A DNA stretch of 64,000 nucleotides from JBMYRH01 sp049602155 (lineage in GTDB: Bacteria > Myxococcota_A > UBA9042 > PHBI01 > JBMYRH01): NCBI GenBank assembly GCA_049602155.1, contig JBMYRH010000010.1, forward strand, positions 156,267 to 220,266, given 5' to 3'. How positions within the stretch are numbered: position 1 is the stretch's first letter; every line of letters starts with the position of its first letter. Of this stretch, positions 8,435-16,644 are shown piece after piece. Position numbers and translations under genes: made by a program. The notes beneath the pieces are model-generated. The model was not told the DNA's origin and did no database searches. It was given only the letters and a program-made list of their open reading frames with translations.

Positions 8435-10441
8435 ATGCGGCGACAGATCAACCCTCTACTTCTCGGTGTGCTTACGACCTTCGCGGTTGGAGCGTGCACG
8501 AATGTGCCGGTGCCCGAAACCGCCGAACCCACGGTCGTGACGGTGACAGAGACCGAGGTGGTCTATGTGGAGTCTGATGCGTGCATTGAGTGCGTCATCG
8601 AGGACGTGTTGTCGACGTACCTCGAGGAGAATTTCCCCGCGACGCCAGATGCATCGGGTGGGGGGCCACTGCCAGACACGACGCCTGAAGAGGGGGATGC
8701 GCCTCCGTCGCCAGAGCCTGACACGATCGAGCCACCTGTCGAGGACACGACGACTGAGCCCGACACGCCCGAGCCCGACACGACGACGCAGCCTGATCCG
8801 CCTGATACGAGCGGCCCCACGACGGGTGTGGAGGAGCTCACGATTGACCTGAACATCAACGCGGTATCGCTGAGTGGCTTGACGACGATCGGCCCGATCG
8901 TGACGGGTGGCGACGTGGTCCTTGGCGTAGAATTTTACGTGGACGGGGTGCGCTTGGACACGGACTTCATCCCGCCCTACTCGTTGGTCATCAACACAGC
9001 GACCTACGCCGACGGCCCTCACACGATCACGGTGTACACAGCCGACAACACCGGCCAGGCTGCCAATGATCAGACGATCATCACCTTTGACAACAGCCCG
9101 CCCGAGTTCACCAAGACGGTCCCTGGTGACGGTGCGGTCGTGTTTTATGAAGATCGACCGTTAACGATGGAGCTTGAGACTGACGACGTGAACTCGATGG
9201 AGTTGGTGCGCTTCCGAGCCTCGGGGTTCCTGGTCGGTGAGTTCTTCAACCCGCCCTTCTTTGTGCAGAAGGCTTGGGAGGAGATCTATGTCTTCGAGGA
9301 CCAGCTCCCGGCGACGGTGAACGTGCGCTTCTTTGGGCGTGACCAGCTGGGGCTCGAGACGGAGGTCACCTACAACGTCGAGGTGCATCGGCGCTTCGCG
9401 TGGCAGTACGAAAACCTAGGGGCGATCTGGACGCCGGCTGTGGCGTTCGCAAGTGGCAACATAGCGTACGCGCTCGTCAACGGCGCGGCGGGCAAGTTTG
9501 TCATCCTGAACCCAGACGGGGAGCTCGTCTGGGAGTACGACCTTGGCTTTGATGGCGCAGCGCGTACTGCGCTCGTCTACGATCCCGTCCATGACCGGGT
9601 CATCGTGAGCACGTTGGGTGCCGACCTCTACGCATTTAACGATCACGGTAACGGGGTCGCTTGGTCCCTTGAGGTGGGGTACGTGGCAGCATCGCAGCAG
9701 ATCCACGGATCGTTGCACTACAGCCACAGCCTGAATGCCGTCTTGACGGTGCGGAACACTTCGAACGGCTCCGTGGTCTGGAGCGCTGGACCCGTCACGA
9801 ATCAGACGACTTACAGTCGCTTGACCATCGATCCCACGACGCAGACCGGCTACTTCGGCGACGACGCTGGAGACTTCCATGCGGTCGATCAGTCCGGGCT
9901 TAAGTGGACGAAGGAGACCGGAGACAGCGTGGAGGGCAAGGCCCTCGTGGCTCCAGATGGTCGCGTCTTTGTCGGCTCTGGTGACGGGTTCCTCTACGCA
10001 CTCAACGCCGACGGCACCGACATTTGGAAGACCGACGTCGGAGGCCAGCTTCAAAACGCGATGCATCAAGACCCGGAGTCTGGAGACATCTTCATTCAAG
10101 CGGGCTTGAAGAACCTCACGCGTGTGGAGGACGAGACCGGTGATGAGCTGTGGAGCGTCCCGATTGAGGGATGGCAGCAGGGCACCAATGGGATCACTGT
10201 CGACGATGAGGGGATCCTCTACGTCTCGGGTGCGCTCGGCGGGATCTTCGCGGTTAGCCCTGATGACGGCGAGATCTTGTGGTCGATGGACTTGGCTGAT
10301 GAGAGCGCTGATGTGACGGATGAGCAGTTCTACGCAGCGCCCTTCATCAACAACGGCAAGCTCTATATCGGCAACGAGAATACGTTCTTCTACGCGCTCA
10401 ACTTGGTCGCACCGGTGAGCCTGCTCGCCGAGTCAGAGTGA
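8435..10441 (+). CDS. PQQ-like beta-propeller lipoprotein
   Basis: A predicted 668-aa lipoprotein. The ATG at 8435 has GGAG seven bases upstream and gives the signal peptide ending VGAC; a GTG at 8414 is the alternative. A Thr/Pro/Asp/Glu-rich linker (about 60-125) precedes an Ig-like region (130-215, including a DNSPPEF motif) and a second beta domain. From about residue 310 the protein carries repeated blades of the PQQ/quinoprotein type: GKFVILNPDGELVWEYDLG, VFVGSGDGFLYALNADG and LYVSGALGGIFAVSPDDGE. Such repeats also occur in BamB-like and WD-like binding proteins, so this need not bind PQQ. No dehydrogenase active-site motif is seen. It faces a convergent gene seven bases away. Confidence 0.82.
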   Translation: MRRQINPLLLGVLTTFAVGACTNVPVPETAEPTVVTVTETEVVYVESDACIECVIEDVLSTYLEENFPATPDASGGGPLPDTTPEEGDAPPSPEPDTIEPPVEDTTTEPDTPEPDTTTQPDPPDTSGPTTGVEELTIDLNINAVSLSGLTTIGPIVTGGDVVLGVEFYVDGVRLDTDFIPPYSLVINTATYADGPHTITVYTADNTGQAANDQTIITFDNSPPEFTKTVPGDGAVVFYEDRPLTMELETDDVNSMELVRFRASGFLVGEFFNPPFFVQKAWEEIYVFEDQLPATVNVRFFGRDQLGLETEVTYNVEVHRRFAWQYENLGAIWTPAVAFASGNIAYALVNGAAGKFVILNPDGELVWEYDLGFDGAARTALVYDPVHDRVIVSTLGADLYAFNDHGNGVAWSLEVGYVAASQQIHGSLHYSHSLNAVLTVRNTSNGSVVWSAGPVTNQTTYSRLTIDPTTQTGYFGDDAGDFHAVDQSGLKWTKETGDSVEGKALVAPDGRVFVGSGDGFLYALNADGTDIWKTDVGGQLQNAMHQDPESGDIFIQAGLKNLTRVEDETGDELWSVPIEGWQQGTNGITVDDEGILYVSGALGGIFAVSPDDGEILWSMDLADESADVTDEQFYAAPFINNGKLYIGNENTFFYALNLVAPVSLLAESE

Positions 10442-10448
10442 GCTGCGC

Positions 10449-11243
10449 CTAGAAGCGCCACATGCCCGTGGCGCTCAAGCCACCCGGGGTAGGGCTGACG
10501 TTGATCGCTGACATCCCAGCTGGCGCCTCTGCGCCGCCTCCAGGGCCCTTCAAGAGCAAGAAGAGGCCTGTCGTGACGAGGCCGATCGCGGCTCCATAGG
10601 TGAGCCACCCTGCGAGCTCTTGCTGCTCCGCGGCGCTCGTGAGTGATCGGTGCTGCAGCAAGGTTGCCTCGTAGGTGTGCCCCCAGGTGAGTGCATCGGC
10701 TTCGTCTTTAGAGCCCTGTGCCACGAGCATGGCGACGGTCCCACCGATGGTCGCTGCGGCGCCGAGGCTGACGAGGGTCCACCCGAGCCCGGCGTGCTGC
10801 TTCCCTTCGTCGTTCGCTCGTCTCACGATCAGAGGGGTGCTGGTGGTGGACGTCTCATCCTCCGCGGGGCGGGCGTCACTCGTGGGCGCCTCAGGGTTCT
10901 CGCGCAGCCATGTTGTCGCTTTGGCACGCTTGTCGGCTCCCGCGTCGCTGTGCGCGATGTAGGAGACGTATGCGCTGCGTGCGCGGGAGATGTCTCCCGC
11001 TTTGTCGAAGGAGCGCGCGGCGTTCCAGAGCAGCGAAGCGCTTGGATCCAATGCTTGAGCGCGCATGAAGGCCTCTCCAGCTTCCGCGAAGCGGCCGCCC
11101 TTGAAGGCCTCTAGCCCCTCGGCGTGCAGCGCTTTCGCGTCAGGGGCGGGGGACGCGGCGAGGGCCGCAGAGGGGATGTGAAAGATCAGGGCTCCCAGCA
11201 CAATCATGGAGCGCGCGATCCAGCGTCGACAGGTGTTGGTCAT
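10449..11243 (-). CDS. TPR protein with signal peptide and two C-terminal membrane segments
   Basis: A 264-aa protein. The ATG at 11243 is chosen over a TTG at 11270. Residues about 8-30 form a signal or anchor segment ending ALAA. Residues 35-110 look like two to three TPR units (LHAEGLEAFKGGRFAEAGEAF, LLWNAARSFDKAGDISRAR). Two hydrophobic helices follow (LVSLGAAATIGGTVAMLVA and YGAAIGLVTTGLFLLL), leaving a short tail. The layout resembles many uncharacterised myxobacterial TPR proteins; the gene at 63 kb has a related N-terminal part. Function unknown. It is divergent from the next gene. Confidence 0.72.
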   Translation of the reverse strand: MTNTCRRWIARSMIVLGALIFHIPSAALAASPAPDAKALHAEGLEAFKGGRFAEAGEAFMRAQALDPSASLLWNAARSFDKAGDISRARSAYVSYIAHSDAGADKRAKATTWLRENPEAPTSDARPAEDETSTTSTPLIVRRANDEGKQHAGLGWTLVSLGAAATIGGTVAMLVAQGSKDEADALTWGHTYEATLLQHRSLTSAAEQQELAGWLTYGAAIGLVTTGLFLLLKGPGGGAEAPAGMSAINVSPTPGGLSATGMWRF

Positions 11244-11305
11244 AGCCTCAGTGTTGAACTCCAAGGTCAATCACGTCAATCGGGCACAGTTCCTAGGAGG
11301 CGTTA

Positions 11306-12430
11306 ATGCGGGTTTCTGCTAGGGTCAACGCCATGAAGAAACTCCTAATGATTTGGGTGCTGGCCTCGCTGGTCGCGTGTGGTGATCCCGTTGAAGACAC
11401 GGGGCTCTTGGACGCTCACAGCGACGCGTCTGTGACCTCTCGTGGCACGCCTGATGGTGGTGCGGCCGAGCCCGTTGGTACGCTTGATGCCGCCTCACCT
11501 GATGACACGACTGATCGCGCGGCTCCGGAGACGGCGGAGGGGCTTCCCGATGCGGATCCTGGCACCGCGAACCCAGAGGACACCTCTGATCTCGTGGACG
11601 CCGGCCTTGAGAGTTCACCGCCGGATGTTGCCGCGGAGGTCGACACATCAATCGCCGTTGACGGCAACGGAGATGGCCCCGAAGGAGAGGATCAAAATAC
11701 GGTCGGTGGCGGCCTATTGCTCTTTGAGTTGGCCTCTTCGATGCTCAACCAAGCGGGTGCCGGGGCGCGCTTTACGCTGCCAGAAGAGGGACCAGTGGGG
11801 GATCAAGAGGTCTACGGGACGTGTACTGTGACGCCCGCCGATCCAGACGGTCCAGAGGCATCGCCTGTGTTTGGATACGATGCCGGCGACATCACAGTGG
11901 GAGGGACGACTCCCGCCGTCACTCTGGTGGCTGTGGATGAGGGAGACGCGGGGACGGGCTACGTGAGTGGTCTCGCTGAAGATCTTGAGTCGCTCCTGCC
12001 TGCGGGAGGATCGCTCCTCAACATCAGCGCGCAGGGCGGGGCCGACATTCCGGCGTTCTCGATGTATCTTCAGGTGCCCGAGCAGGTGACTGTTACCACG
12101 CCGGAAACAGGGCTCTTTGCCAGCGTGTCGACCGCTTCACCTTTGGAGGTGACTTGGAATCAAGGCACCGGCGAGATGGTCCTGGTGACGTTCACGCCAT
12201 TGTCCGCGACCTTTCAGCCGATCGCCGGTGATGGGCTCGTTTGTCAGCAAGATGACGATCTTGGATCGCTTTCTGTTCCGGTGGCAGCGCTCCAGGCGAT
12301 GAAAACTTCAGGGGTTTCTAAAGTCGCGATTGGCGTGACGCGAATGCGCACCAGTACAGCGAATGCGGGCTCATGGGTTGTGCCTGCAGCGGTCACAAGG
12401 TCGTCCGGTGGACTGCTGAGCCTTGACTAG
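11306..12430 (+). CDS. Small Asp/Thr-rich lipoprotein of unknown function
   Basis: A 374-aa predicted lipoprotein. The ATG at 11306 is supported by a perfect AGGAGG six bases upstream, although a shorter start at 11333 would also give the signal peptide. The lipobox LVAC gives a lipidated Cys near residue 25. Residues 30-130 are low-complexity, rich in Asp, Ala, Thr and Glu, a typical surface spacer. The remainder (130-374) is beta-rich with two Cys (GTCTVTP and GLVCQQDD) that could form a disulfide. No recognised catalytic motif. Function unknown. Confidence 0.75.
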   Translation: MRVSARVNAMKKLLMIWVLASLVACGDPVEDTGLLDAHSDASVTSRGTPDGGAAEPVGTLDAASPDDTTDRAAPETAEGLPDADPGTANPEDTSDLVDAGLESSPPDVAAEVDTSIAVDGNGDGPEGEDQNTVGGGLLLFELASSMLNQAGAGARFTLPEEGPVGDQEVYGTCTVTPADPDGPEASPVFGYDAGDITVGGTTPAVTLVAVDEGDAGTGYVSGLAEDLESLLPAGGSLLNISAQGGADIPAFSMYLQVPEQVTVTTPETGLFASVSTASPLEVTWNQGTGEMVLVTFTPLSATFQPIAGDGLVCQQDDDLGSLSVPVAALQAMKTSGVSKVAIGVTRMRTSTANAGSWVVPAAVTRSSGGLLSLD

Positions 12431-12693
12431 GTACTAGCGAATGGCGCGATGAGCGCCTATAAGGGGCGCGTTCCCTCTACATGCGTGGAGGGGACAATGG
12501 TTTTTTGTAAGCAAGCACGTTGCTCGATTCGGTTCGCCGGCGAGTGACTGTTATCCATCGAATGATGAGGTGACACCTCAGGTGAGGGGTCATTTAGGGA
12601 TCGAGATTTGAGCCCGTATCATTCAGAACCCTGAGCGGCAGAAGCGTTCGTTTAGTGTTCGGTTGTGTTTGAGATTTCATAGGAGAATGAGCG
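12431..12693 (+). promoter_or_regulatory. Long structured leader of the RRM gene
   Basis: The 263 bp before the RNA-binding protein gene hold several inverted repeats. Examples are TGACACCTC paired with GAGGGGTCA at 12571-12592 (one mismatch) and a CCCTC/GAGGG hairpin near 12473-12495 followed by a short T-run that may end the upstream lipoprotein transcript. Single-RRM Gly-rich proteins in bacteria are often cold-induced with long leaders, so a regulatory 5' UTR is plausible but not shown. Confidence 0.35.
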
Positions 12694-13047
12694 ATGAGCT
12701 CGAAGCTTTTTGTTGGCGGTCTCGCTTGGGCGACGACTGACGGAACTTTGAAGGCACACTTTGACCAGTGCGGTGAGGTCACCGAGGCCAAGGTGATCAC
12801 GGACCGCGAGACGGGACGTTCACGAGGTTTCGGCTTCGTTACCTTTACTGACGAAGAGTCTGCACTCTCTGCCAAAGAGCAGCTGCATGGCACCGAGCTC
12901 GACGGTCGCACGATTCGTGTCGATACGGCGACGGCGCGTCCTCCCCGCAGCGGCGGCGGCGGCGGCGGTGGTCGTGGCGGCTACGGCGGCGGCGGCGGCG
13001 GCGGCTACGGCGGCGGCGGCGGCGGCGGCTACGGCGGCGGCTACTAG
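12694..13047 (+). CDS. Single-RRM glycine-rich RNA-binding protein
   Basis: A 117-aa RNA-binding protein. Residues 3-80 form one RNA recognition motif with RNP2 LFVGGL and RNP1 RGFGFVTF, including the aromatic residues that stack on RNA bases. The tail (about 85-117) is nearly all Gly with Tyr and Arg (RGGYGGG type), like the bacterial Rbp family and plant glycine-rich proteins. AGGAG lies upstream of the ATG. The gene is monocistronic with its own terminator. A cold-response or RNA-chaperone role is known for relatives and is inferred here. Confidence 0.93.
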   Translation: MSSKLFVGGLAWATTDGTLKAHFDQCGEVTEAKVITDRETGRSRGFGFVTFTDEESALSAKEQLHGTELDGRTIRVDTATARPPRSGGGGGGGRGGYGGGGGGGYGGGGGGGYGGGY

Positions 13048-13080
13048 AGGCGACGCCTCTTAGTCAGAGATTCTTAAGAA

Positions 13081-13109
13081 GGCCGCTGTGCATACAGCGG
13101 CCTTTTTTT
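13081..13109 (+). terminator. Rho-independent terminator after the RRM gene
   Basis: A perfect 9-bp stem GGCCGCTGT/ACAGCGGCC with a GCAT loop is followed by seven T residues. The convergent gene on the other strand stops at 13108, so the same hairpin directly follows that gene too and may work in both directions, although the T-run on that side is weak. Confidence 0.95.
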
Positions 13110-13878
13110 ATGCGCTGTCGTCGACGCGCGGTGGCCTTAGCTTTGAGTCGTCGAGGGCATAGTGATATCGGATCTGCCCGTCGGAGTAGCGGGCGCCTTG
13201 CCCGACAGGGCATGCATCTCGGATGGCTAGCCATGCGCGCCAGTTGGGGCCAAGTCCCGTGGCGATATCCGCTGATTCTGTCAGCCGCATGGCCTCCGTG
13301 AGCGCGTGTACGCAAGGGGCACTGCATGACGCGCAGAGTTCAGGTGATGATGGGGGTTCGTCGACTGCAGGGTGGTCGATGACGAGCAACGCGCGGATCG
13401 CAAACCAGGGCCCATAGACGGGATGCACCGCCAGGTGGGCAGGTCCACGATCGGCGAAGCCGCTGGCCTCAGCGGCGTGCACCATGGAGACCATGCTATC
13501 TCCCATCACGTGGCCAAAGTAGACCTTCGAGCGTGCAGGTATCGCCTCTTGGAGCGCACCGATCGTGGCCTCCACGTGTCGATCGACGGGATCAGAGGCG
13601 AGCCGCGTCGGTGCCTCGGCGACGGCGCGCTTCAACGCTGGCCATAAGAGTCGTGTGTTCCCGATCAAGATTGCGCACGTCGTTGGATACCCAAAGGTCT
13701 CCACGGGGCGCAGATGTGGGTGGTCGGCGATCGACGCGTTGTAGCGCTGCGCCACGCAGGGGACGGCGATGTCGAGACCCCGCTCTGCGGCGTGGGCCAG
13801 CGCATGCGGCGGTACGGCGGGGTGTATGGTCACCGACTCAGCTTCTCGGACGGACCTCGGGATGTCCAGACGGCACAT
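13108..13878 (-). CDS. MMACHC-like cobalamin-processing protein
   Basis: About 256 aa; the N-terminus is uncertain because several in-frame ATGs (13920, 13899, 13890, 13878) overlap the divergent gene, and I chose the one that avoids overlap. The best match I recognise is the MMACHC (CblC) family, which removes upper ligands from cobalamin. It has a SDPVDRHVEATIGALQE stretch, like the DPVD region of MMACHC, and HPVYGPWFAIRALLVI, which parallels the HPxxGGWFAIRGVVLL block. After that is a CASCSAPC cluster that MMACHC lacks and that recalls reductase or QueG-like Cys motifs; it might bind metal or act as redox Cys. A QueG-related reductase is the alternative. Confidence 0.7.
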   Translation of the reverse strand: MCRLDIPRSVREAESVTIHPAVPPHALAHAAERGLDIAVPCVAQRYNASIADHPHLRPVETFGYPTTCAILIGNTRLLWPALKRAVAEAPTRLASDPVDRHVEATIGALQEAIPARSKVYFGHVMGDSMVSMVHAAEASGFADRGPAHLAVHPVYGPWFAIRALLVIDHPAVDEPPSSPELCASCSAPCVHALTEAMRLTESADIATGLGPNWRAWLAIRDACPVGQGARYSDGQIRYHYALDDSKLRPPRVDDSA

Positions 13879-13897
13879 TGCTGGTAGCATCGGCGCC

Positions 13898-14857
13898 ATG
13901 AACTGGATCGATGACATCACGCGCGCTCAGGACCTCATTCGACCCTATGTTCGCACGACCCCCGTGGAGCGCGCTCCAGGGCTTGAGCGAGCGGGGGCTG
14001 AGGTCTTCCTTAAATTGGATAATCAGCAGGTCACAGGCTCATTCAAGGCCCGTGGCGCCGTCCACAAGCTGCTCTCATTGTCTGCAGAGGAGCGCTCTCG
14101 AGGCGTGATCGCCGCGTCCTCTGGCAACCACGGCGCCGCCGTGGCGTATGCGGCGCAGCGCCTAGGGTGTTCCGCCTCTGTATGCGTGCCGACCTATGCC
14201 TCAGAGACCAAGATGGCGGCGATCCGGAGCTACGGCGCCGACGTGACGCAGGTCGGAGATGACTGTGTCCTCACCGAGGTGCATGCGCGCGCCTTGGCCG
14301 AGCGAGAGGGTCGCGCCTACATCTCTCCCTACAACGACTTAGACGTCGTCCGAGGTCAGGGGACGCTCGGGGCCGAATTGAGCGTGCAGATCCCTGATCT
14401 TGAAGCGGTCTTTGTGGCCGTCGGTGGTGGCGGCCTGATCGGCGGTGTAGGGGCTTACCTCAAGGCGTTGAACCCAGACATTCAGGTCGTGGCGTGTTCC
14501 CCAGAGCGCTCCCCGGCATTGCACGCGTGCCTCGAGGCTGGAGGCCATGTCGACGTCCCCTGTGAGTCGACCGTCTCCGACGCGACCGCGGGTGGGGTGG
14601 AGACCGGCGCGGTGACGGTGCCGCTCTGTCTCGAGGTCATCGACCGTTCAGTGTTGGTCGATGAGGCCTCGATTGAGGAGGGGATGCGTTACCTCATCGG
14701 CGTCCACCACACCCTGGTTGAGGGGGCCGCAGGGGTCGTCGTCGCGGGGTGGCGGCAGGTCGCTGAGGAGTTCGCAGGTCGCCGAGTGGCGCTCGTGATT
14801 TGCGGGGCTAACATCTCTCTTGATGCCCTTGGCCAGGTGCTGTCGAAGGCGCAATAG
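13898..14857 (+). CDS. Threonine dehydratase / serine racemase-like PLP enzyme
   Basis: A 319-aa fold-type II PLP enzyme. The ATG at 13898 matches the usual family N-terminus (DITRAQDLIRPYVRTTPVE). The PLP lysine lies in GSFKARGA, the substrate loop is SSGNHG, and the phosphate-binding Gly loop is VGGGGLIGG. There is no C-terminal ACT domain, so this is the short catabolic or racemase-like form: threonine or serine to the 2-oxo acid plus ammonia, or racemisation. Its start is 20 bp from the divergent MMACHC-like gene. I considered YgeX (diaminopropionate ammonia-lyase), but the motifs and length fit threonine dehydratase better. Confidence 0.88.
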   Translation: MNWIDDITRAQDLIRPYVRTTPVERAPGLERAGAEVFLKLDNQQVTGSFKARGAVHKLLSLSAEERSRGVIAASSGNHGAAVAYAAQRLGCSASVCVPTYASETKMAAIRSYGADVTQVGDDCVLTEVHARALAEREGRAYISPYNDLDVVRGQGTLGAELSVQIPDLEAVFVAVGGGGLIGGVGAYLKALNPDIQVVACSPERSPALHACLEAGGHVDVPCESTVSDATAGGVETGAVTVPLCLEVIDRSVLVDEASIEEGMRYLIGVHHTLVEGAAGVVVAGWRQVAEEFAGRRVALVICGANISLDALGQVLSKAQ

Positions 14858-14938
14858 GTCTTCGAGAGGCGTCGCGTTGACAGCCTCGGGCTCACCTCAG
14901 TAGCGTGGCGTACTCATTCGCTATGTTGGAGCCTGCTC

Positions 14939-15814
14939 ATGAATCGCATTTTACCGCACTTGATAGGCGTCTCGGCGCTCTTACTTGGGTTGGTTGTGAC
15001 CGCGGGATGCCAGCAAACTGCAAACCCCAGGGTCGCCTCGACTGGCTTGGCGCTCGCGCTGGAGCTCCGTGTCGATAACGAGGCAGTGGGCGAGCACTTC
15101 ACCGACTTGAAGGAGCAGATAAGCCTCGAGAAGGGCAAGCTGAAGTTCAAGGAGCTGCGAGGAGAAGACCTGGACACCAAGACATGGTGCTTCATGAAGT
15201 ACACGATCGGTGATTCGTACTGGGGGATTGTCCCGGGGACGGATCGAGATTGCACCGATGATGACGATGAGGACGCGAAGAAGCGTGCGAAGAAGCGTGC
15301 GAAGCGGTGGTTGAAGACACAAACCCAAGCGGATGAAGTCCGCGCCGAGATCGACTACTTGGTCACTGATGGTTGGTATCAGCGTGCGTTGAAGGCGGTC
15401 AGCCAGAGCGCCGTCTCGGGTTTCGATTTCGGGACCTGCGTAGAGGACGCGATCGTCGTCTCTGCGGACCTCGCCAGGAAGCAGGCTGAAGGACGGTGCG
15501 CGGCGCTCATGGACAACGAGGAGCTCGCGGTCGTGGAGCTCCTTGGTGAGCGCGGCATCGAGCGCTTAGGGGTCGACTTGGCGGGCGTGGACGATGAAGA
15601 CGAAGAGAAGGCGATGAAGAAGTACCTGGGCAAGCTCGGTGAGCTGACTGGGGCAGATGGCGCTGCCTTCCTGATGTTGGTCAACGATGGCTGGGGCATC
15701 GCCTGCTTTGAGCACCACTATCTGGACCATGACGAGACCGCGCGGGCCTCGATGTTGCGTGATGCGGTAGCGCTGTGTGGTGACGTCTCTGAGAAGGTCG
15801 CCGCGGGCCGCTAG
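14939..15814 (+). CDS. Hypothetical lipoprotein with a highly charged segment
   Basis: A 291-aa predicted lipoprotein with the lipobox TAGC (Cys24) and TTGGAG before the ATG. Residues about 104-125 form a strongly charged DDDDEDAKKRAKKRAKRW stretch, probably helical. Later segments contain scattered Cys and an acidic DDEDEEKAMKK patch. I recognise no domain. The stop overlaps the stop of the convergent gene by four bases. Confidence 0.7.
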   Translation: MNRILPHLIGVSALLLGLVVTAGCQQTANPRVASTGLALALELRVDNEAVGEHFTDLKEQISLEKGKLKFKELRGEDLDTKTWCFMKYTIGDSYWGIVPGTDRDCTDDDDEDAKKRAKKRAKRWLKTQTQADEVRAEIDYLVTDGWYQRALKAVSQSAVSGFDFGTCVEDAIVVSADLARKQAEGRCAALMDNEELAVVELLGERGIERLGVDLAGVDDEDEEKAMKKYLGKLGELTGADGAAFLMLVNDGWGIACFEHHYLDHDETARASMLRDAVALCGDVSEKVAAGR

Positions 15815-16641
15815 GGCGCCCCCAAGGTGACAGAGAGCCGCTCGATGAGCCCTAGGAGCACGGTCTTCTCGATGCTCTCATCGTTCATGGTCTGAAACGC
15901 GACGCCGTCGAAGAGGCGCCCGAGATCGCGGGTGAAGGTGACGTCTATCGTGCCGTCGCTCAGGTCGACGGGGCTTACAGGGTCACTCCATACGACCAGC
16001 TCTCCGACCGGGAGCGTGGACCATATGGAGAAGGGCTGAGGCTCACCACCATCGAGCGCCGCAGTCCCTTGGATGTAGAGGCTCGTGCCGACCATATTGA
16101 ACGCGTCGGGCAGCCCCCTGGTTTTGCCCTCTGCGCGTGCCACCAGGTAGTGCGCATTGCAGTAGAGGCCTGCGTCGAGCGCGACGGGCTCTAAGCTCAC
16201 CGATTGCGGTGTCGCTAAGGGCTCAGCAATCCCGGTAAGCCACGCCGAGGGGTCCTCCGCCCCACCGTGGCCGGCCCAAGCACGTCCGGCGCCCAAGAGG
16301 CGCGGCAGCTTGAGTCTGGCGCCGAGCTCCTCCTCTGTACACGGCGCCAGCTGCACGCTGTAGGTGACGAGGTAGCCCTCCGTCACCTCCACCTCATAGC
16401 CACGGTCGGTGATGACGCGCCAGCCGCCGTCGGTTGGCTCGGCGGCACCCCAGTCCCAGGTGAGGTGATAGCGGATCTCGGTGGCTGAGCCTCCGAGGCT
16501 CACGTCGTCGCTATCTGGCTCCTGCAGACGTCCGGCTTCGACATCCGGCGCATGGGTGACCTCGGCGTCTGTGCACATCACCATGCCGATGATGCCCACG
16601 CCGAGGCCGATACGCGACCAAAGGCTCACATGGCCCGGCAC
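15811..16641 (-). CDS. Hypothetical exported protein downstream of the YHYH gene
   Basis: A 276-aa protein with a GTG start preceded by AGGAGG, which lies inside the Gly-coding end of the upstream gene, so the two are translationally linked. The N-terminus (LGVGIIGMVMC) is a signal sequence, perhaps a weak lipobox at Cys23. The body is beta-rich with two Cys and no known motif. The phrase DGTIDVTFTRDLGRLFDG near the C-terminus and the pairing with the YHYH gene suggest a partner protein; similar short companion proteins occur with MbnP-like metal-binding families, but I cannot confirm that. Confidence 0.65.
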   Translation of the reverse strand: MPGHVSLWSRIGLGVGIIGMVMCTDAEVTHAPDVEAGRLQEPDSDDVSLGGSATEIRYHLTWDWGAAEPTDGGWRVITDRGYEVEVTEGYLVTYSVQLAPCTEEELGARLKLPRLLGAGRAWAGHGGAEDPSAWLTGIAEPLATPQSVSLEPVALDAGLYCNAHYLVARAEGKTRGLPDAFNMVGTSLYIQGTAALDGGEPQPFSIWSTLPVGELVVWSDPVSPVDLSDGTIDVTFTRDLGRLFDGVAFQTMNDESIEKTVLLGLIERLSVTLGAP

Positions 16642-16644
16642 GCC

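Noticed and set aside
12943..13047. GGC-repeat region as a possible CRISPR or satellite array
   Set aside because: It is the Gly-rich tail of the RRM protein, with in-frame Gly/Tyr codons and no spacers.
13898..14857. YgeX (diaminopropionate ammonia-lyase) as part of the purine locus
   Set aside because: It is shorter than YgeX and the GSFKARGA and N-terminal motifs fit threonine dehydratase/serine racemase; it is also 4 kb away and divergent from another gene.
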